Source of the DNA: an uncultured Cyclobacteriaceae bacterium
Lineage (GTDB): Bacteria; Bacteroidota; Bacteroidia; Cytophagales; Cyclobacteriaceae
DNA: 64,000 nt
Direction of reading: 5' to 3'
NCBI GenBank assembly: GCA_947492745.1
Contig: CANLOE010000011.1
Coordinates: 22,784 to 86,783 of the forward strand
Shown here: positions 26,321 through 35,309 of the stretch, one piece after another
Position numbering within the stretch: the first letter of the stretch is position 1
How the letters are laid out: every line of letters begins with the position of its first letter
Notes under the pieces: model-generated
What the model was told of the DNA's origin: nothing
The model's input: only the letters and a program-made list of their open reading frames with translations
The model's database searches: none
Translations under genes and position numbers: made by a program

Positions 26321-27592
26321 TTAGCCGGATAGGTTTTCAAACATGACATGGTAGTTAGTAGGAGTTCTGTACTCCCATACTTTGTCTTTACCTATTTCCT
26401 CAAAGAAATCCATACTGGAAAGGTTATAGTTCATTATAGTGACCAGCTCCAGGTTTGTACGTAAACGAGTAGTATACGAAGCCTCTAATTCATCGGGTAA
26501 TGTAATGGATTCGTTTTCAGTACTATCAATGCACAGAAACAATAGGGTCGCTGAGTTTTGGATTACATTGATTTTTACTCCTTCGGTAGCAAGGGCCGAA
26601 AATAGGGTGCTGAGTTGATAGGCGCTAAAAAAAGTGAGGTCTTTTGTTTCTATGGAGAGCAAGGATTGGTTTTCTTTAAACATGAAAGAGGGGCCTTGTA
26701 ATTTGGTAGAGCAAGTATGTATGCGGGTACCCTTCGCCTCGGGCCTGCAAAAGCTTTTTACCAGTAGCGGGATGTGGTCCTGTGCCAATGGTTTTATCGT
26801 TTTGGGGTGAATTACTTTGGCCCCGAAAAAAGCCATTTCCGACGCATCCCTGTAAGAGATTTCTTCTAGAAGAATGGTACCCGAGATCCTATTGGGGTCG
26901 GCATTGAGAACTCCCGGTACGTCTTTCCATATTGTGACCGATTCAGCACCGATGCAGGAGGCCAGTATGGCCGCGCTATAATCGGAACCCTCCCGTCCTA
27001 AGGTAGTAGTAGAGCCATCATGTGCTCTTGCTATGAAGCCTTGTGTCAGTAAGTTGTTCCTGTTCAGTGCGGGCATTAGTTTTTCCTTGGTCAGGATACG
27101 CGTCCATTCCCAATCGACCTCTCCTTCGCGGTGCCTATTACTGGTGACAATACACTCACGTACGTCCCACCAACTGAAGGGCAGCTCACTGGCCAGTAGG
27201 AAAGTGCTAATGATTTTTGAGGAGATCAGCTCCCCCTGCGCAACCACTTCACTATAACAACGATCATAATCTCTTTCGATGAGGTCGGTACTCAAGACCT
27301 GTTCGATATGCAAGAACAGCGCTTCTACTTCGGCTGTAGGCTGTAAGTCCTTACCTTCGAACAAATCGGCGATGACCTCCCGATGATATTTCTTAAAGCC
27401 ATCCATAGTCTCGGAAAAGTTTTTCTGCTGTTTTCTTAGGTACAGCATCTGTTCTAGACTATTGGTCGATTTTGCCATAGCGGATACAATGACAAGCATT
27501 GGCATTTGGGAGAAAGGCAGGAGGATAGGGACTATGTTCCTGATTGCTGCTGCATTTTTTATAGATGCACCACCGAATTTGAATACCTTCAT
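26321..27592 (-). CDS. aspartate kinase
   Basis: 423 residues, a monofunctional aspartokinase. The amino acid kinase start VFKFGGASIKNAAAIRN is diagnostic, with further sites TTLGREGSDYSAAILASCI and a C-terminal ACT region (SLLSIETKDLTFFSA... VKINVIQNSATLLFLCID) that usually binds feedback effectors. It phosphorylates aspartate in the pathway to lysine/diaminopimelate, threonine and methionine. It is divergent from fbp, with only 79 bases between the starts for both promoters. Confidence 0.92.
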   Translation of the reverse strand: MKVFKFGGASIKNAAAIRNIVPILLPFSQMPMLVIVSAMAKSTNSLEQMLYLRKQQKNFSETMDGFKKYHREVIADLFEGKDLQPTAEVEALFLHIEQVLSTDLIERDYDRCYSEVVAQGELISSKIISTFLLASELPFSWWDVRECIVTSNRHREGEVDWEWTRILTKEKLMPALNRNNLLTQGFIARAHDGSTTTLGREGSDYSAAILASCIGAESVTIWKDVPGVLNADPNRISGTILLEEISYRDASEMAFFGAKVIHPKTIKPLAQDHIPLLVKSFCRPEAKGTRIHTCSTKLQGPSFMFKENQSLLSIETKDLTFFSAYQLSTLFSALATEGVKINVIQNSATLLFLCIDSTENESITLPDELEASYTTRLRTNLELVTIMNYNLSSMDFFEEIGKDKVWEYRTPTNYHVMFENLSG

Positions 27593-27671
27593 TTGATTCT
27601 ATGGATTATATAGTAAATTGCCTCGAATTTAAGTTTTTCGAACATCATTTTACTATTATTAGACTCAGTTT

Positions 27672-28670
27672 ATGGAAGATTCGCGCATAGCATTGCCCAT
27701 CGGCACCGCCTTGGATAGGTTCATTAAAAATAAACAAGGCGAATTTCAATATGCCACAGGAGAACTATCACAATTACTGAGGGACATGGCACTGGCCGGT
27801 AAGGTTGTCAATAGAGAAATCAATAAAGCAGGTCTGATCAATATCGCTGGGGCCATCGGCACACAGAACATTCAGGGAGAGGACCAACAAAAGCTGGACG
27901 TTTTGGCTAACATTCGATTTATACGAGCTTTGACCAAAGGGGGAGAGGTCTGCGCCATTATCTCAGAAGAAGACGAAGAAGTAATAGACCTAAGTAATAA
28001 CAAAGGAAAATATGTCGTGGCCATTGATCCGCTCGATGGTTCTTCCAATATCGATGTAAACGTCTCGATAGGAACTATTTTTTCTGTCTATCGAAGGGTT
28101 ACCCCTATAGGCAACCCTATTCAAAAAGAGGATATTTTACAGAAAGGAGATAAACAGGTCGCCGCAGGTTACCTGCTCTATGGTTCTTCCACGATGCTCG
28201 TCTATACTACAGGGCATGGGGTCAATGGTTTTACCTACGAACCCTCGCTTGGCGAGTACTTCCTGTCACATCAGGATATGTGCATTCCCGAAGAGGGGAA
28301 TATCTTCTCTATCAATGAGGGTTCTTTTAACAGTTTTTCTTCGGGACTGAAGCAGTATATCGAACACTGTAGAGCATCGGAGTATACTGCGAGGTATATC
28401 GGGTCCTTGGTTGCTGATTTTCATCGTAACCTTTTGAAAGGCGGCATCTATATCTACCCGGCCACGGCAAAAGCAGAAAAAGGTAAGTTACGCCTGATGT
28501 ACGAATGCAATGCGCTCGCTTTTATTATAGAGCAGGCCGGGGGAATAGCGAGTGATGGAAAGAAGAGGATTTTGGATATCGAACCCACGGAAATGCATCA
28601 GCGAGTCCCCTTTTTCGTAGGCTCCAAGAAAATGGTAGAGAAAGCCGAGGCTACCATCAATGCAGTTTAG
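27672..28670 (+). CDS. fbp: class I fructose-1,6-bisphosphatase
   Basis: 332 residues of the class I FBPase family. The metal-binding signature [12 protein letters not shown] is at about residue 120, preceded by [11 protein letters not shown]. Substrate-binding regions [20 protein letters not shown] and [24 protein letters not shown] follow. It removes the 1-phosphate from fructose 1,6-bisphosphate, the committed step of gluconeogenesis. The gene stands alone, divergent from aspartate kinase, and is followed by short inverted repeats that may end transcription. Confidence 0.95.
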   Translation: MEDSRIALPIGTALDRFIKNKQGEFQYATGELSQLLRDMALAGKVVNREINKAGLINIAGAIGTQNIQGEDQQKLDVLANIRFIRALTKGGEVCAIISEEDEEVIDLSNNKGKYVVAIDPLDGSSNIDVNVSIGTIFSVYRRVTPIGNPIQKEDILQKGDKQVAAGYLLYGSSTMLVYTTGHGVNGFTYEPSLGEYFLSHQDMCIPEEGNIFSINEGSFNSFSSGLKQYIEHCRASEYTARYIGSLVADFHRNLLKGGIYIYPATAKAEKGKLRLMYECNALAFIIEQAGGIASDGKKRILDIEPTEMHQRVPFFVGSKKMVEKAEATINAV

Positions 28671-28677
28671 TCCCCAA

Positions 28678-28828
28678 CTCAGTATTGAAGTACTGACATG
28701 TATGACGAAAGACATACAAAAAATGAACCATTCGTGCCTAGATAGACCTCATACTTTTGTTGGGTAGCTCGTTTTGGCGATGGACCTATTTTATGACTAT
28801 TTGTTTTCAAAACAGAAAAAGTATGAGG
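28678..28828. repeat. three successive inverted repeats downstream of fbp
   Basis: TCAGTA (28678-28683) pairs with TACTGA (28691-28696); TGTATG with CATACA around 28700-28718; and CCTCATACTTTT (28747-28758) with AAAAGTATGAGG (28817-28828), 12 bp perfect. The second, followed by 'aaaa', may be a weak terminator. The rest of the gap to 29439 contains no convincing gene; around 29189 a start MAKIIIVPIMTGH runs into a stop. Confidence 0.4.
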
Positions 28829-29439
28829 GTTTTGAATCGAGTATAAGGTGGACCGATGGCCTGTCGAGAAGGCAAATCCGCGAATCCGCTCTGTAATGAA
28901 CACGAAATCACACAGAAACCATAGCCTTTATACCCAAACGCAATTGATTTGGAACAAGATAGTTTGTAGACTTAGGTGCCGCTATTTTCTAAAGGTCCTA
29001 ATGACAAGTCTACCCGTAACGATTCGATATTATCTCGATTTTCCCTAGGGCCATTACCTATAAGGTTTCCCATTTTATTTTTTTCTTGGGTATAAGTAGA
29101 GGTAATGGACCTGCGCACGCCGATACCTTCATTTTTTTTGAAGAAGTTGGCAAAATATTAGTTTAGAGATGCTTACGAGATTAATAAGTATGGCCAAAAT
29201 AATCATCGTCCCTATCATGACAGGACATGGATGAGGAAGAATACAAAGGTTATTGGCTTTGGCTTTTGTACTTTGATGAAGGCTTTTTTCCGTTGCATAG
29301 TCGAAGCTACGGAACTTAAAAAAGACAAAATAAGGATGCTAAATGTGAAATTACGCAGGTAAAAGAAAAAGCCTAGATCACTTCAACAAAAACAATTGAT
29401 GCTCTCCTAGCGGCTTTTGCTCGAAAAACGGAATTTATA

Positions 29440-29742
29440 TTATTGTTGACTTCTATAATATAAACGGGTCTTTACCTTTTGCAATTCACGTTCGATGATG
29501 AGCCTACTGATTTCTTTTGCCGGTTTGATATCGGCGAGTGCTGATTTTAGCTTTGCCTCATCGATATCTATACGGTACATGATCTGCAAAAGCCGTTGAA
29601 AGTCATGATCAAGTAGGTGGGAAATAATAGGGACTAATTTTTCCAAAGCATCAGTAAAATGTTCAAATTCTGAAAAGGAAATCTCCACCTCTTTAAAATC
29701 ACTTTTCACACATTTGGTCAATAGAGAATAAGATTCGTCCAT
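29440..29742 (-). CDS. small helical hypothetical protein
   Basis: 100 residues with an ATG start, predicted to be almost entirely alpha-helical (FEHFTDALEKLVPIISHLLD, then MYRIDIDEAKLKSALADIKP). No signal peptide, membrane segment or metal-binding motif is seen, so it is probably cytoplasmic. The pattern of alternating acidic and hydrophobic residues looks like a real protein rather than a chance frame, but I do not recognise the family. It stands 240 bases from the DUF5606 gene on the same strand; the spacer between them is AT-rich. Confidence 0.5.
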   Translation of the reverse strand: MDESYSLLTKCVKSDFKEVEISFSEFEHFTDALEKLVPIISHLLDHDFQRLLQIMYRIDIDEAKLKSALADIKPAKEISRLIIERELQKVKTRLYYRSQQ

Positions 29743-29982
29743 GAAACGATTTTAATGGCTTGTTCAAAACTCAAGACTTTTTATACTCCTAAAAACCTTT
29801 CCGGTATGTTGCCAAAAAGGCCCACAACATAATAGAAATACAGGTTATATATAGAACATAAGAAATCACACTTATAATCTATCTCTATAGATTGATTTTA
29901 GCAGTAGGTCGCCTATATATAAAAGAGGCCATATGTTTTGCCTAAAATTAGGTGTTGAATCACAATAGATGTTCATCCGGAC

Positions 29983-30432
29983 TTAACTTTTTACTTCCCC
30001 TTCTTCACTTGGCTTATCTTCGGAGCTTACTGTTTTCTTTTGTAATAATTCAGGTACGTGTATTAAAAGCTGGTTGTACCAATTGATGACTTTCTTGATG
30101 TCGGATACATACACCCTATCCGTATCGTATTCAGGAAGTATGAACTTAAAGAAGGACTTCAGTTCCTCTGGCGACGAACTTCTGCTTACGCCCAAGTCAT
30201 CACTGAACTCTTCATGCATTTTCGTCAATACATTCTGTAAAGGTTCGGAGCCTTCTTCAGTAGTCGTATAAATAGAGATTTCGTTCAAAACAGAAACCCT
30301 GCTGTTGATATTGGCAACTATTTTTGTTTTTTTCTCATCAAAGGCTTCTAGGATAACTCCTGTTCGTGTAGGTTTTAGTATTTTATACAAACCACCTTTT
30401 CCTGATACTGATGCGATATCTTTTAATTCCAT
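29983..30432 (-). CDS. DUF5606 family protein
   Basis: 149 residues beginning MELKDIASVSGKGGLYKILK, the characteristic start of the Bacteroidota DUF5606 family. An SH3-like beta region follows (TRTGVILEAFDEKKTKIVAN, with NSRVSVLNEISIYT), then a helical C-terminal part containing VYVSDIKKVINWYNQLL and a short acidic tail. It is cytoplasmic, with no known biochemical role. Conservation across the phylum supports it being a genuine gene. Confidence 0.8.
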   Translation of the reverse strand: MELKDIASVSGKGGLYKILKPTRTGVILEAFDEKKTKIVANINSRVSVLNEISIYTTTEEGSEPLQNVLTKMHEEFSDDLGVSRSSSPEELKSFFKFILPEYDTDRVYVSDIKKVINWYNQLLIHVPELLQKKTVSSEDKPSEEGEVKS

Positions 30433-30800
30433 GTGTACTATATGAGGTTAATCGATGATGCAAATGTAATTATTTAAAATAAAAAAATCGCAGTTATACA
30501 TGGTTGGGTTGAGGGTGTACTGTAAAATTTTGTCCATTGTTTTGCTTTTATCAAGACGCTTCGAATTTCAAAAAATGTTCAGCTAATGCTTGGTCAAATT
30601 ATTATCCTGCTCACAGGGTGGTGGTGACCGCTGCACAAAATGACTATCAATACAAAAAAAACAGAAAGCGTAAGGATAGATGACTCAATATATCATTTTC
30701 TTATGGAAGCATAAGAGACTGCATTAAAATGTTTGTTTTTATTTTCAGGGGTGTTTTTTTCATGAAGTTCATGCGGAATCCATATTGGGAATAGTTCATC

Positions 30801-31030
30801 TCAAACTTTTGCTTTCTTCATCATGCTCGTTACTTGTGTGTACTTCTTTTGGTGTATAATATCAATGAAATCCCCACTGATAGCGCTGCTATTTTTGTCC
30901 ATGGCTCACGCGGCTGGCCGGGTCCCTTCACTGGCTAAACCCTCAGGACATTTTCTAAATGTTCGCTCCCACTCAAAATAAGTGATCAGAAATACTTAAA
31001 ATAGCTCCAAAACAGTCTCTAAAACAACTG
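30801..31030 (+). repeat. dispersed repeat module B
   Basis: This copy runs from 'ctttcttcatcatgctcgtt' through 'tgatagcgctgctatttttg', 'cccttcactggctaaaccct' and 'cactcaaaataagtgatcag' to about 31030. It is related to the interrupted copy at 1675-2215, to 62800-63020, and inverted to 34135-34340. The remainder of the 1.1-kb gap 30433-31527 shows no gene; it probably includes the promoter of the downstream PorE-like gene. Confidence 0.65.
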
Positions 31031-31527
31031 CTTGGGGGATGAATGCCGTTATACAGCTACAGTTCTTCCGAATTATTTTTGGAATGTCAGATTATTTTAA
31101 GAAGTTGTAGTCTAGTTCAATATTTGACGAAGGAACTTAAGACGAATAACAAAAACATCATGCAATCTATCAACTTTTTGCTATTTGATTGATTTTATTC
31201 ATCTTCTACAATGATATTTATCCAAGTCCAAACTAATTTTTAGTTAAGCGGTTAATTTATTATTAACTCATAAATCAATGAAAGTTTGAAATTTGAAGAA
31301 TTGATTCTTAATTTTATTTCGTAAAACAAAGATTATTAAGAGTTTATGATCTTTTTTTTGGTATTTCTCGGAAAAGGATGCTATCTTGTGTGATTAGGTT
31401 TGATTTCTTGAAGGAGGTTCCGATTACATACCTGATAGTGGTAATCGGTTGAAGTTCACTTTGTACTGTAACGTAAGGAAGTGATTATTATATAATGAAT
31501 GGAAATAGGAAGTAATTAAAATCAGAA

Positions 31528-33327
31528 ATGATGTTCAAATACAACAAGCTAACAGTTTTTTTCCTGTTGTCTCTAGTAGTGTTGGTGCATGAAGTCAATG
31601 CACAGGGTAGCGGGAACAATAATAATAATTCTCTTTCTGTCTATAGGGTACAGACTGAATCGGCCAAGGAGGTAGACGAGACGAGAGTAAAGGCTGCGGA
31701 ACTCTACCCTACAAACGTAGAGGTGAACTTCAAAGCAGGCGAGGCATTGCTCAAAACTGTGAACAAAGGCCGAGCGGCCAAGTACTTTCTAAGAGTACTT
31801 GACAATGATCCCGATTACAAATTCAATACAATGTTCCTCATAGGACTTAGTTATCAGTATGGATTGGAATTCGACAAGGCTCTTGTCTATTTTATGGCCT
31901 ATAGAAGAAAGCTCTTCGAAAAAGGGGGCAACAAAGCTGTTGGTAGTGAAGAAATGATTGAAGTAAACCGTAAAATCTATGAGTGTGAAAACGCTAAGGA
32001 ATTTACGGCAAATCCTAAGGATTATCAGATAATCAATATCGGCCCCAGTATAAATACGGAGTGGGAAGAGTATGCCCCCGTACTCAATGCCGATGAAACA
32101 CAATTGGTTTTTACGGCCAGAAAGATACATGATAATACCAATAAGAATCTCGGCGATGACAACAAGCCCTATGAGGATATCTATATCGCGGAGAAAATCA
32201 ACGGCCACTGGACGAAGGCAAAAAACATTGGTAGCGTCATCAATACCTCCTTTAATGATTCGAACTTGGCACTCTCAGCAGATGGTTCTCAACTATTTAT
32301 TTATAAAGATGCCAATAATGGTGATATCTATGTTTCTGAGTTGAGAAAGGATGGTACTTGGACCAACCCTTCCCCGTTGGGTTCCAATATCAATTCCAGT
32401 TTTTCTGAAAATTCCGTTTCTCTTTCTCCCGATGGCTTTACTTTGTTCTTTTCTAGTGATAGACCGGGAGGAGAAGGCGATGAGAGAAATCTGGATATCT
32501 ATTATTCAATGAAGTATGCCAATGGTCAGTGGGGTAAAGCGGTCAACCTAGGAAACACTATCAATACAGGTGCCGATGATAATGCCCCCTTTCTCGATTA
32601 TGATGGAAAGACACTTTATTTTTCCTCGAAAGGAAGAGAAGGTATGGGAGGATTCGATATTTATAAATCAGTATACGATAGCGCAACTGAAAAATGGGGC
32701 GCTCCTAAGAACCTAGGTTATCCCATCAATACGCCAGGTGATGACATACACTTTGTAAGTACCAAAGATGGTAAAAGGGGATATTATGCTTCTGCAAAGG
32801 CAAGTGGCTATGGTCGAGCGGATATCTATATGGTAACTATAGATGAAACGGTGTCCAAGGAGAGATATAAAGATAAGGACAAGGATGGTCTATTCGATTA
32901 TGAAGATAAATGCCCTGAACTCTATGGTACTCCGGAGAATAATGGCTGTCCAGCGCTGGGGGATACAGATCAGGCAGTAGTCTCGACAGCATTTTCAAGC
33001 CTTGAATTTGAGACAGGAAGCTCTGTCATCAAAAACAGGTCATATCAGTCCCTTGACGGCTTGGCTAGACTGTTAGGGTCAAAAAAAGATTGGAAGTTGT
33101 TGGTTGAAGGGCACACGGATAATGTGGGTAAACCAGATGATAATCTGTCACTTTCCGAGAAGAGAGCACAGACTGTTGTTGATTACCTAACTTCTAGGGG
33201 GGTAGCTAAAGACCGCTTTTTAGTATACGGTTACGGCCAAGAGAAACCTATCATGGATAATGATTCTTCTTACGGTCGTCAAAAGAACAGACGGGTAGAG
33301 ATGACAGTACTAACATCGGGTAAGTAA
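31528..33327 (+). CDS. PorE-like TPR / PD40 propeller / OmpA-domain protein with a TSP3-type calcium repeat
   Basis: 599 residues: signal peptide (to VNAQ, about 26); a TPR-like helical region (35-150, containing NVEVNFKAGEALL and FLIGLSYQYG); PD40/WD40-like propeller blades from about 170 to 450 (SLSPDGFTLFFSSDRPGGEG, then FLDYDGKTLYFSSKGREGMG); a short Asp-rich thrombospondin type 3-like repeat (DKDKDGLFDYEDKCPELYG); and a C-terminal OmpA peptidoglycan-binding domain (LLVEGHTDN, LSEKRAQTVVDYL, KNRRVEM). This is the layout of PorE, the T9SS component that links the outer membrane to peptidoglycan, except that the third domain is a calcium repeat rather than a carboxypeptidase-regulatory fold. 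The paralogue at 35310 lies just beyond engB. Confidence 0.82.
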   Translation: MMFKYNKLTVFFLLSLVVLVHEVNAQGSGNNNNNSLSVYRVQTESAKEVDETRVKAAELYPTNVEVNFKAGEALLKTVNKGRAAKYFLRVLDNDPDYKFNTMFLIGLSYQYGLEFDKALVYFMAYRRKLFEKGGNKAVGSEEMIEVNRKIYECENAKEFTANPKDYQIINIGPSINTEWEEYAPVLNADETQLVFTARKIHDNTNKNLGDDNKPYEDIYIAEKINGHWTKAKNIGSVINTSFNDSNLALSADGSQLFIYKDANNGDIYVSELRKDGTWTNPSPLGSNINSSFSENSVSLSPDGFTLFFSSDRPGGEGDERNLDIYYSMKYANGQWGKAVNLGNTINTGADDNAPFLDYDGKTLYFSSKGREGMGGFDIYKSVYDSATEKWGAPKNLGYPINTPGDDIHFVSTKDGKRGYYASAKASGYGRADIYMVTIDETVSKERYKDKDKDGLFDYEDKCPELYGTPENNGCPALGDTDQAVVSTAFSSLEFETGSSVIKNRSYQSLDGLARLLGSKKDWKLLVEGHTDNVGKPDDNLSLSEKRAQTVVDYLTSRGVAKDRFLVYGYGQEKPIMDNDSSYGRQKNRRVEMTVLTSGK

Positions 33328-33364
33328 ATCATTGAATCTGTTCACCATCAAACCATGGACAAAT

Positions 33365-33392
33365 AAAAAAACCGCTCTAAAGCGGTTTTTTT
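33365..33392 (+). terminator. intrinsic terminator after PorE-like gene
   Basis: ACCGCT (33371-33376), loop CTAA, AGCGGT (33381-33386), extended by A-rich and T-rich arms (33365-33370 with 33387-33392). It lies 38 bases after the stop and ends in a run of seven T. The symmetric arms allow termination from either direction. Confidence 0.85.
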
Positions 33393-33714
33393 ATTTGTTT
33401 CGCTGTATTAATAGCCAGTAAGGCAGTGCAGGGTGATACATCCAGTACTTGATATGAATTTCCCCTTTGATGAAACGGGTCTGTCAGCGGCTGAAGTACC
33501 CAAGAGAAAGTGAATAGGGAAATAGCCCTGAGAAGCTTTATATGTAAATAGAGCATCTTGTACATTGGTGAAATGGTCAACGGTAATGCTTCTAAGGACA
33601 TAGTTCTATCCAGAAAAACACCTTGTCCCAAATCAACTGTACTTGAGTACATAAAAACAGTATTCGACTGTTATTAACCCAAGCTTTGCGTTAAAATTTT
33701 ATTATGAGGGCTTG

Positions 33715-33810
33715 GGGTGCAGTAAATCTGTAAGTTTTCTTGGGTTCAGTGTAGTGCCGCTGCGGTCAATTCAAAAAATCGCGTACATTTCACTGATTTG
33801 AAGCTATTAT
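33715..33810 (+). repeat. dispersed repeat module C (diverged copy)
   Basis: The stretches 'taaatctgtaagttttcttg', 'gtgtagtgccgctgcggtca' and 'attcaaaaaatcgcg' align with the C module at 24452-24530. It abuts the left terminal repeat of the element at 33814. Between 33400 and 33714 I see no supportable gene. Confidence 0.5.
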
Positions 33811-33813
33811 AGC

Positions 33814-34105
33814 CCCAAAATGATCAATAACCTACCTATTACGGGCATAAATTGCTTCAAGATGAGCGGTTTTACGCTGCGCAGGTTTTATACAAACTTA
33901 GCTTTTAACTATCGCCTATCTTCCTGTTCATTTTGCTTCACTCTGCGTTGACAATCCTCGCGATAGCGCTGCTATCCCTGCGGTTATCGCCTTGATTGAA
34001 ACCAAAATGACCCGCGCAATCTTATACGACATTTAAAACCCAAATTTGTTTTACACCTTATTGTACTTTATGCCCTCACCACGAAATCCTATTGATCAAT
34101 TTGAG
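33814..34105 (+). mobile_element. second MITE-like element carrying repeat module A
   Basis: The left end is CCCAAAATGATCAAT (33814-33828). The right end, ATTGATCAATTTGAG (34091-34105), is its inverted counterpart at 13 of 15 positions. Inside lies module A (33891-34048), about 95% identical to 1854-2010 by eye over 157 bases, including the GATAGC/GCTATC hairpin. The left arm, 'cgggcataaattgcttcaag', also matches the right arm of the element at 1816-2143 when inverted. No target-site duplication is evident here and no protein is encoded. Confidence 0.55.
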
Positions 34106-34134
34106 ATAAAGGGGCTAATGTATAATGTATAAAC

Positions 34135-34340
34135 CGCTTTTAGGGACTGTCTTGACAGTTATTATTTTAGAAATTGTTGCCGTTTTTCTGGAGAGGTACG
34201 AGTGCGGGAATAATGTCCTTAGAATTTAGCCAGTGAAGGGGGCATCGGCCAGCCGCGTGAGCCATGGACAAAAATAGCAGCGCTATCTGCGAAAATTTCA
34301 ACGAAATCATGTGCTGAAAGATTACACAAGAAATGAAAAG
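34135..34340 (-). repeat. dispersed repeat module B, inverted
   Basis: Read on the minus strand, the sequence 'gatagcgctgctatttttgt', 'ccatggctcacgcggctggc' and 'cccttcactggctaaattct' matches the B module at 30885-30950. Further matches ('aaggacatta', 'gacagtccct') continue to about 34140. Together with modules C and A it fills the spacer between the PorE-like gene and engB. Confidence 0.65.
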
Positions 34341-34394
34341 AGATGCAGTATAAAACACTCTCTTGATCAATAATGTACTGCAATAAAGACTGCC

Positions 34395-35000
34395 TTATTC
34401 ATTTTTAACTGTTTGATACACAGAATCAATATAGCCGAGTATCTCTGTTTTTCCGATGGCCTTCACAGCGGACGAAAGAAAGTAAGGAGGTAACTCTTCC
34501 CATGTCCCCAGAAGTGTGCTTTTCCATGTATTGATCACCTCTTCGGATTTCTCTTCTTTTTGCTTATCGGCTTTGGTAAAGATGATGGCAAAGGGAATCC
34601 CCTTTTCGCCCAGCCAGTTGATAAATTCCACATCTACTCTCTGAGGTTCCAAGCGCACATCAATCAATACGAATACGCAACTGAGGTTTTGTCTTTGGGT
34701 AAGGTAATCTCTCGTCATCTTTACCCACTTGGCTTTTAGTGTTTTACTTACCTTTGCCCACCCATAGCCGGGTAAATCGACCAAATACCAAGCCTTATTG
34801 ATGATAAAGTGGTTGATGAGCTGAGTCTTACCCGGAGTAGAAGATGTCTTTGCCAGTTTTTTATGCTGTGCCAGCATGTTGATCAAGGAAGATTTTCCAA
34901 CGTTGGACCGACCGATGAACGCAAATTCAGGGAGCGTGGTACGAGGGCATTTTTTGAAGTCCGTATTACTTTCTACGAACTGTGCTTCTTTGATAATCAT
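34395..35000 (-). CDS. engB: ribosome biogenesis GTPase EngB/YihA
   Basis: 201 residues, the full EngB length. The GTPase motifs are complete: G1 GRSNVGKSSL (about 30-39), G2 STPGKTQ, G3 DLPGYGWAKV, G4 TKAD and the G5 region SSAVKAIG. EngB is an essential GTPase of large ribosomal subunit maturation. It is transcribed opposite to, and sits between, the two PorE-like paralogues, so it is not part of their operon. The start gives IIKEAQFVESNTDFKKCP, typical of the family. Confidence 0.95.
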   Translation of the reverse strand: MIIKEAQFVESNTDFKKCPRTTLPEFAFIGRSNVGKSSLINMLAQHKKLAKTSSTPGKTQLINHFIINKAWYLVDLPGYGWAKVSKTLKAKWVKMTRDYLTQRQNLSCVFVLIDVRLEPQRVDVEFINWLGEKGIPFAIIFTKADKQKEEKSEEVINTWKSTLLGTWEELPPYFLSSAVKAIGKTEILGYIDSVYQTVKNE

Positions 35001-35309
35001 ATGCTTGATATTTAGGAGGAAAAAGTCGCAATTAGCCGATTAGTTATAATTCTATTGATTTTTCAGATGAAAAATGAGGCTCTATCCCCCCTTAAATAAA
35101 AATAAAATCAAGTATTATTGTTTTTGACCTATTTTTTTTATAAAATTTCACTATAATAGCATTTGGTGATTACTGTATTGCTACAAATTTAAGATTTAAT
35201 AAATATTTTTCCATTTAAATTATAAATAGGTTTGAATCTCGCTTGAAGAAGCTTTGCAGTTCATATGTTTATTTTTTTATACTTTATTTTTTAAAGTAAA
35301 GACCTTTTA

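Noticed and set aside
33377..33652. 91-residue minus-strand frame after the first PorE-like gene
   Set aside because: It ends inside the terminator hairpin, has no motif and lies in repeat-rich spacer.
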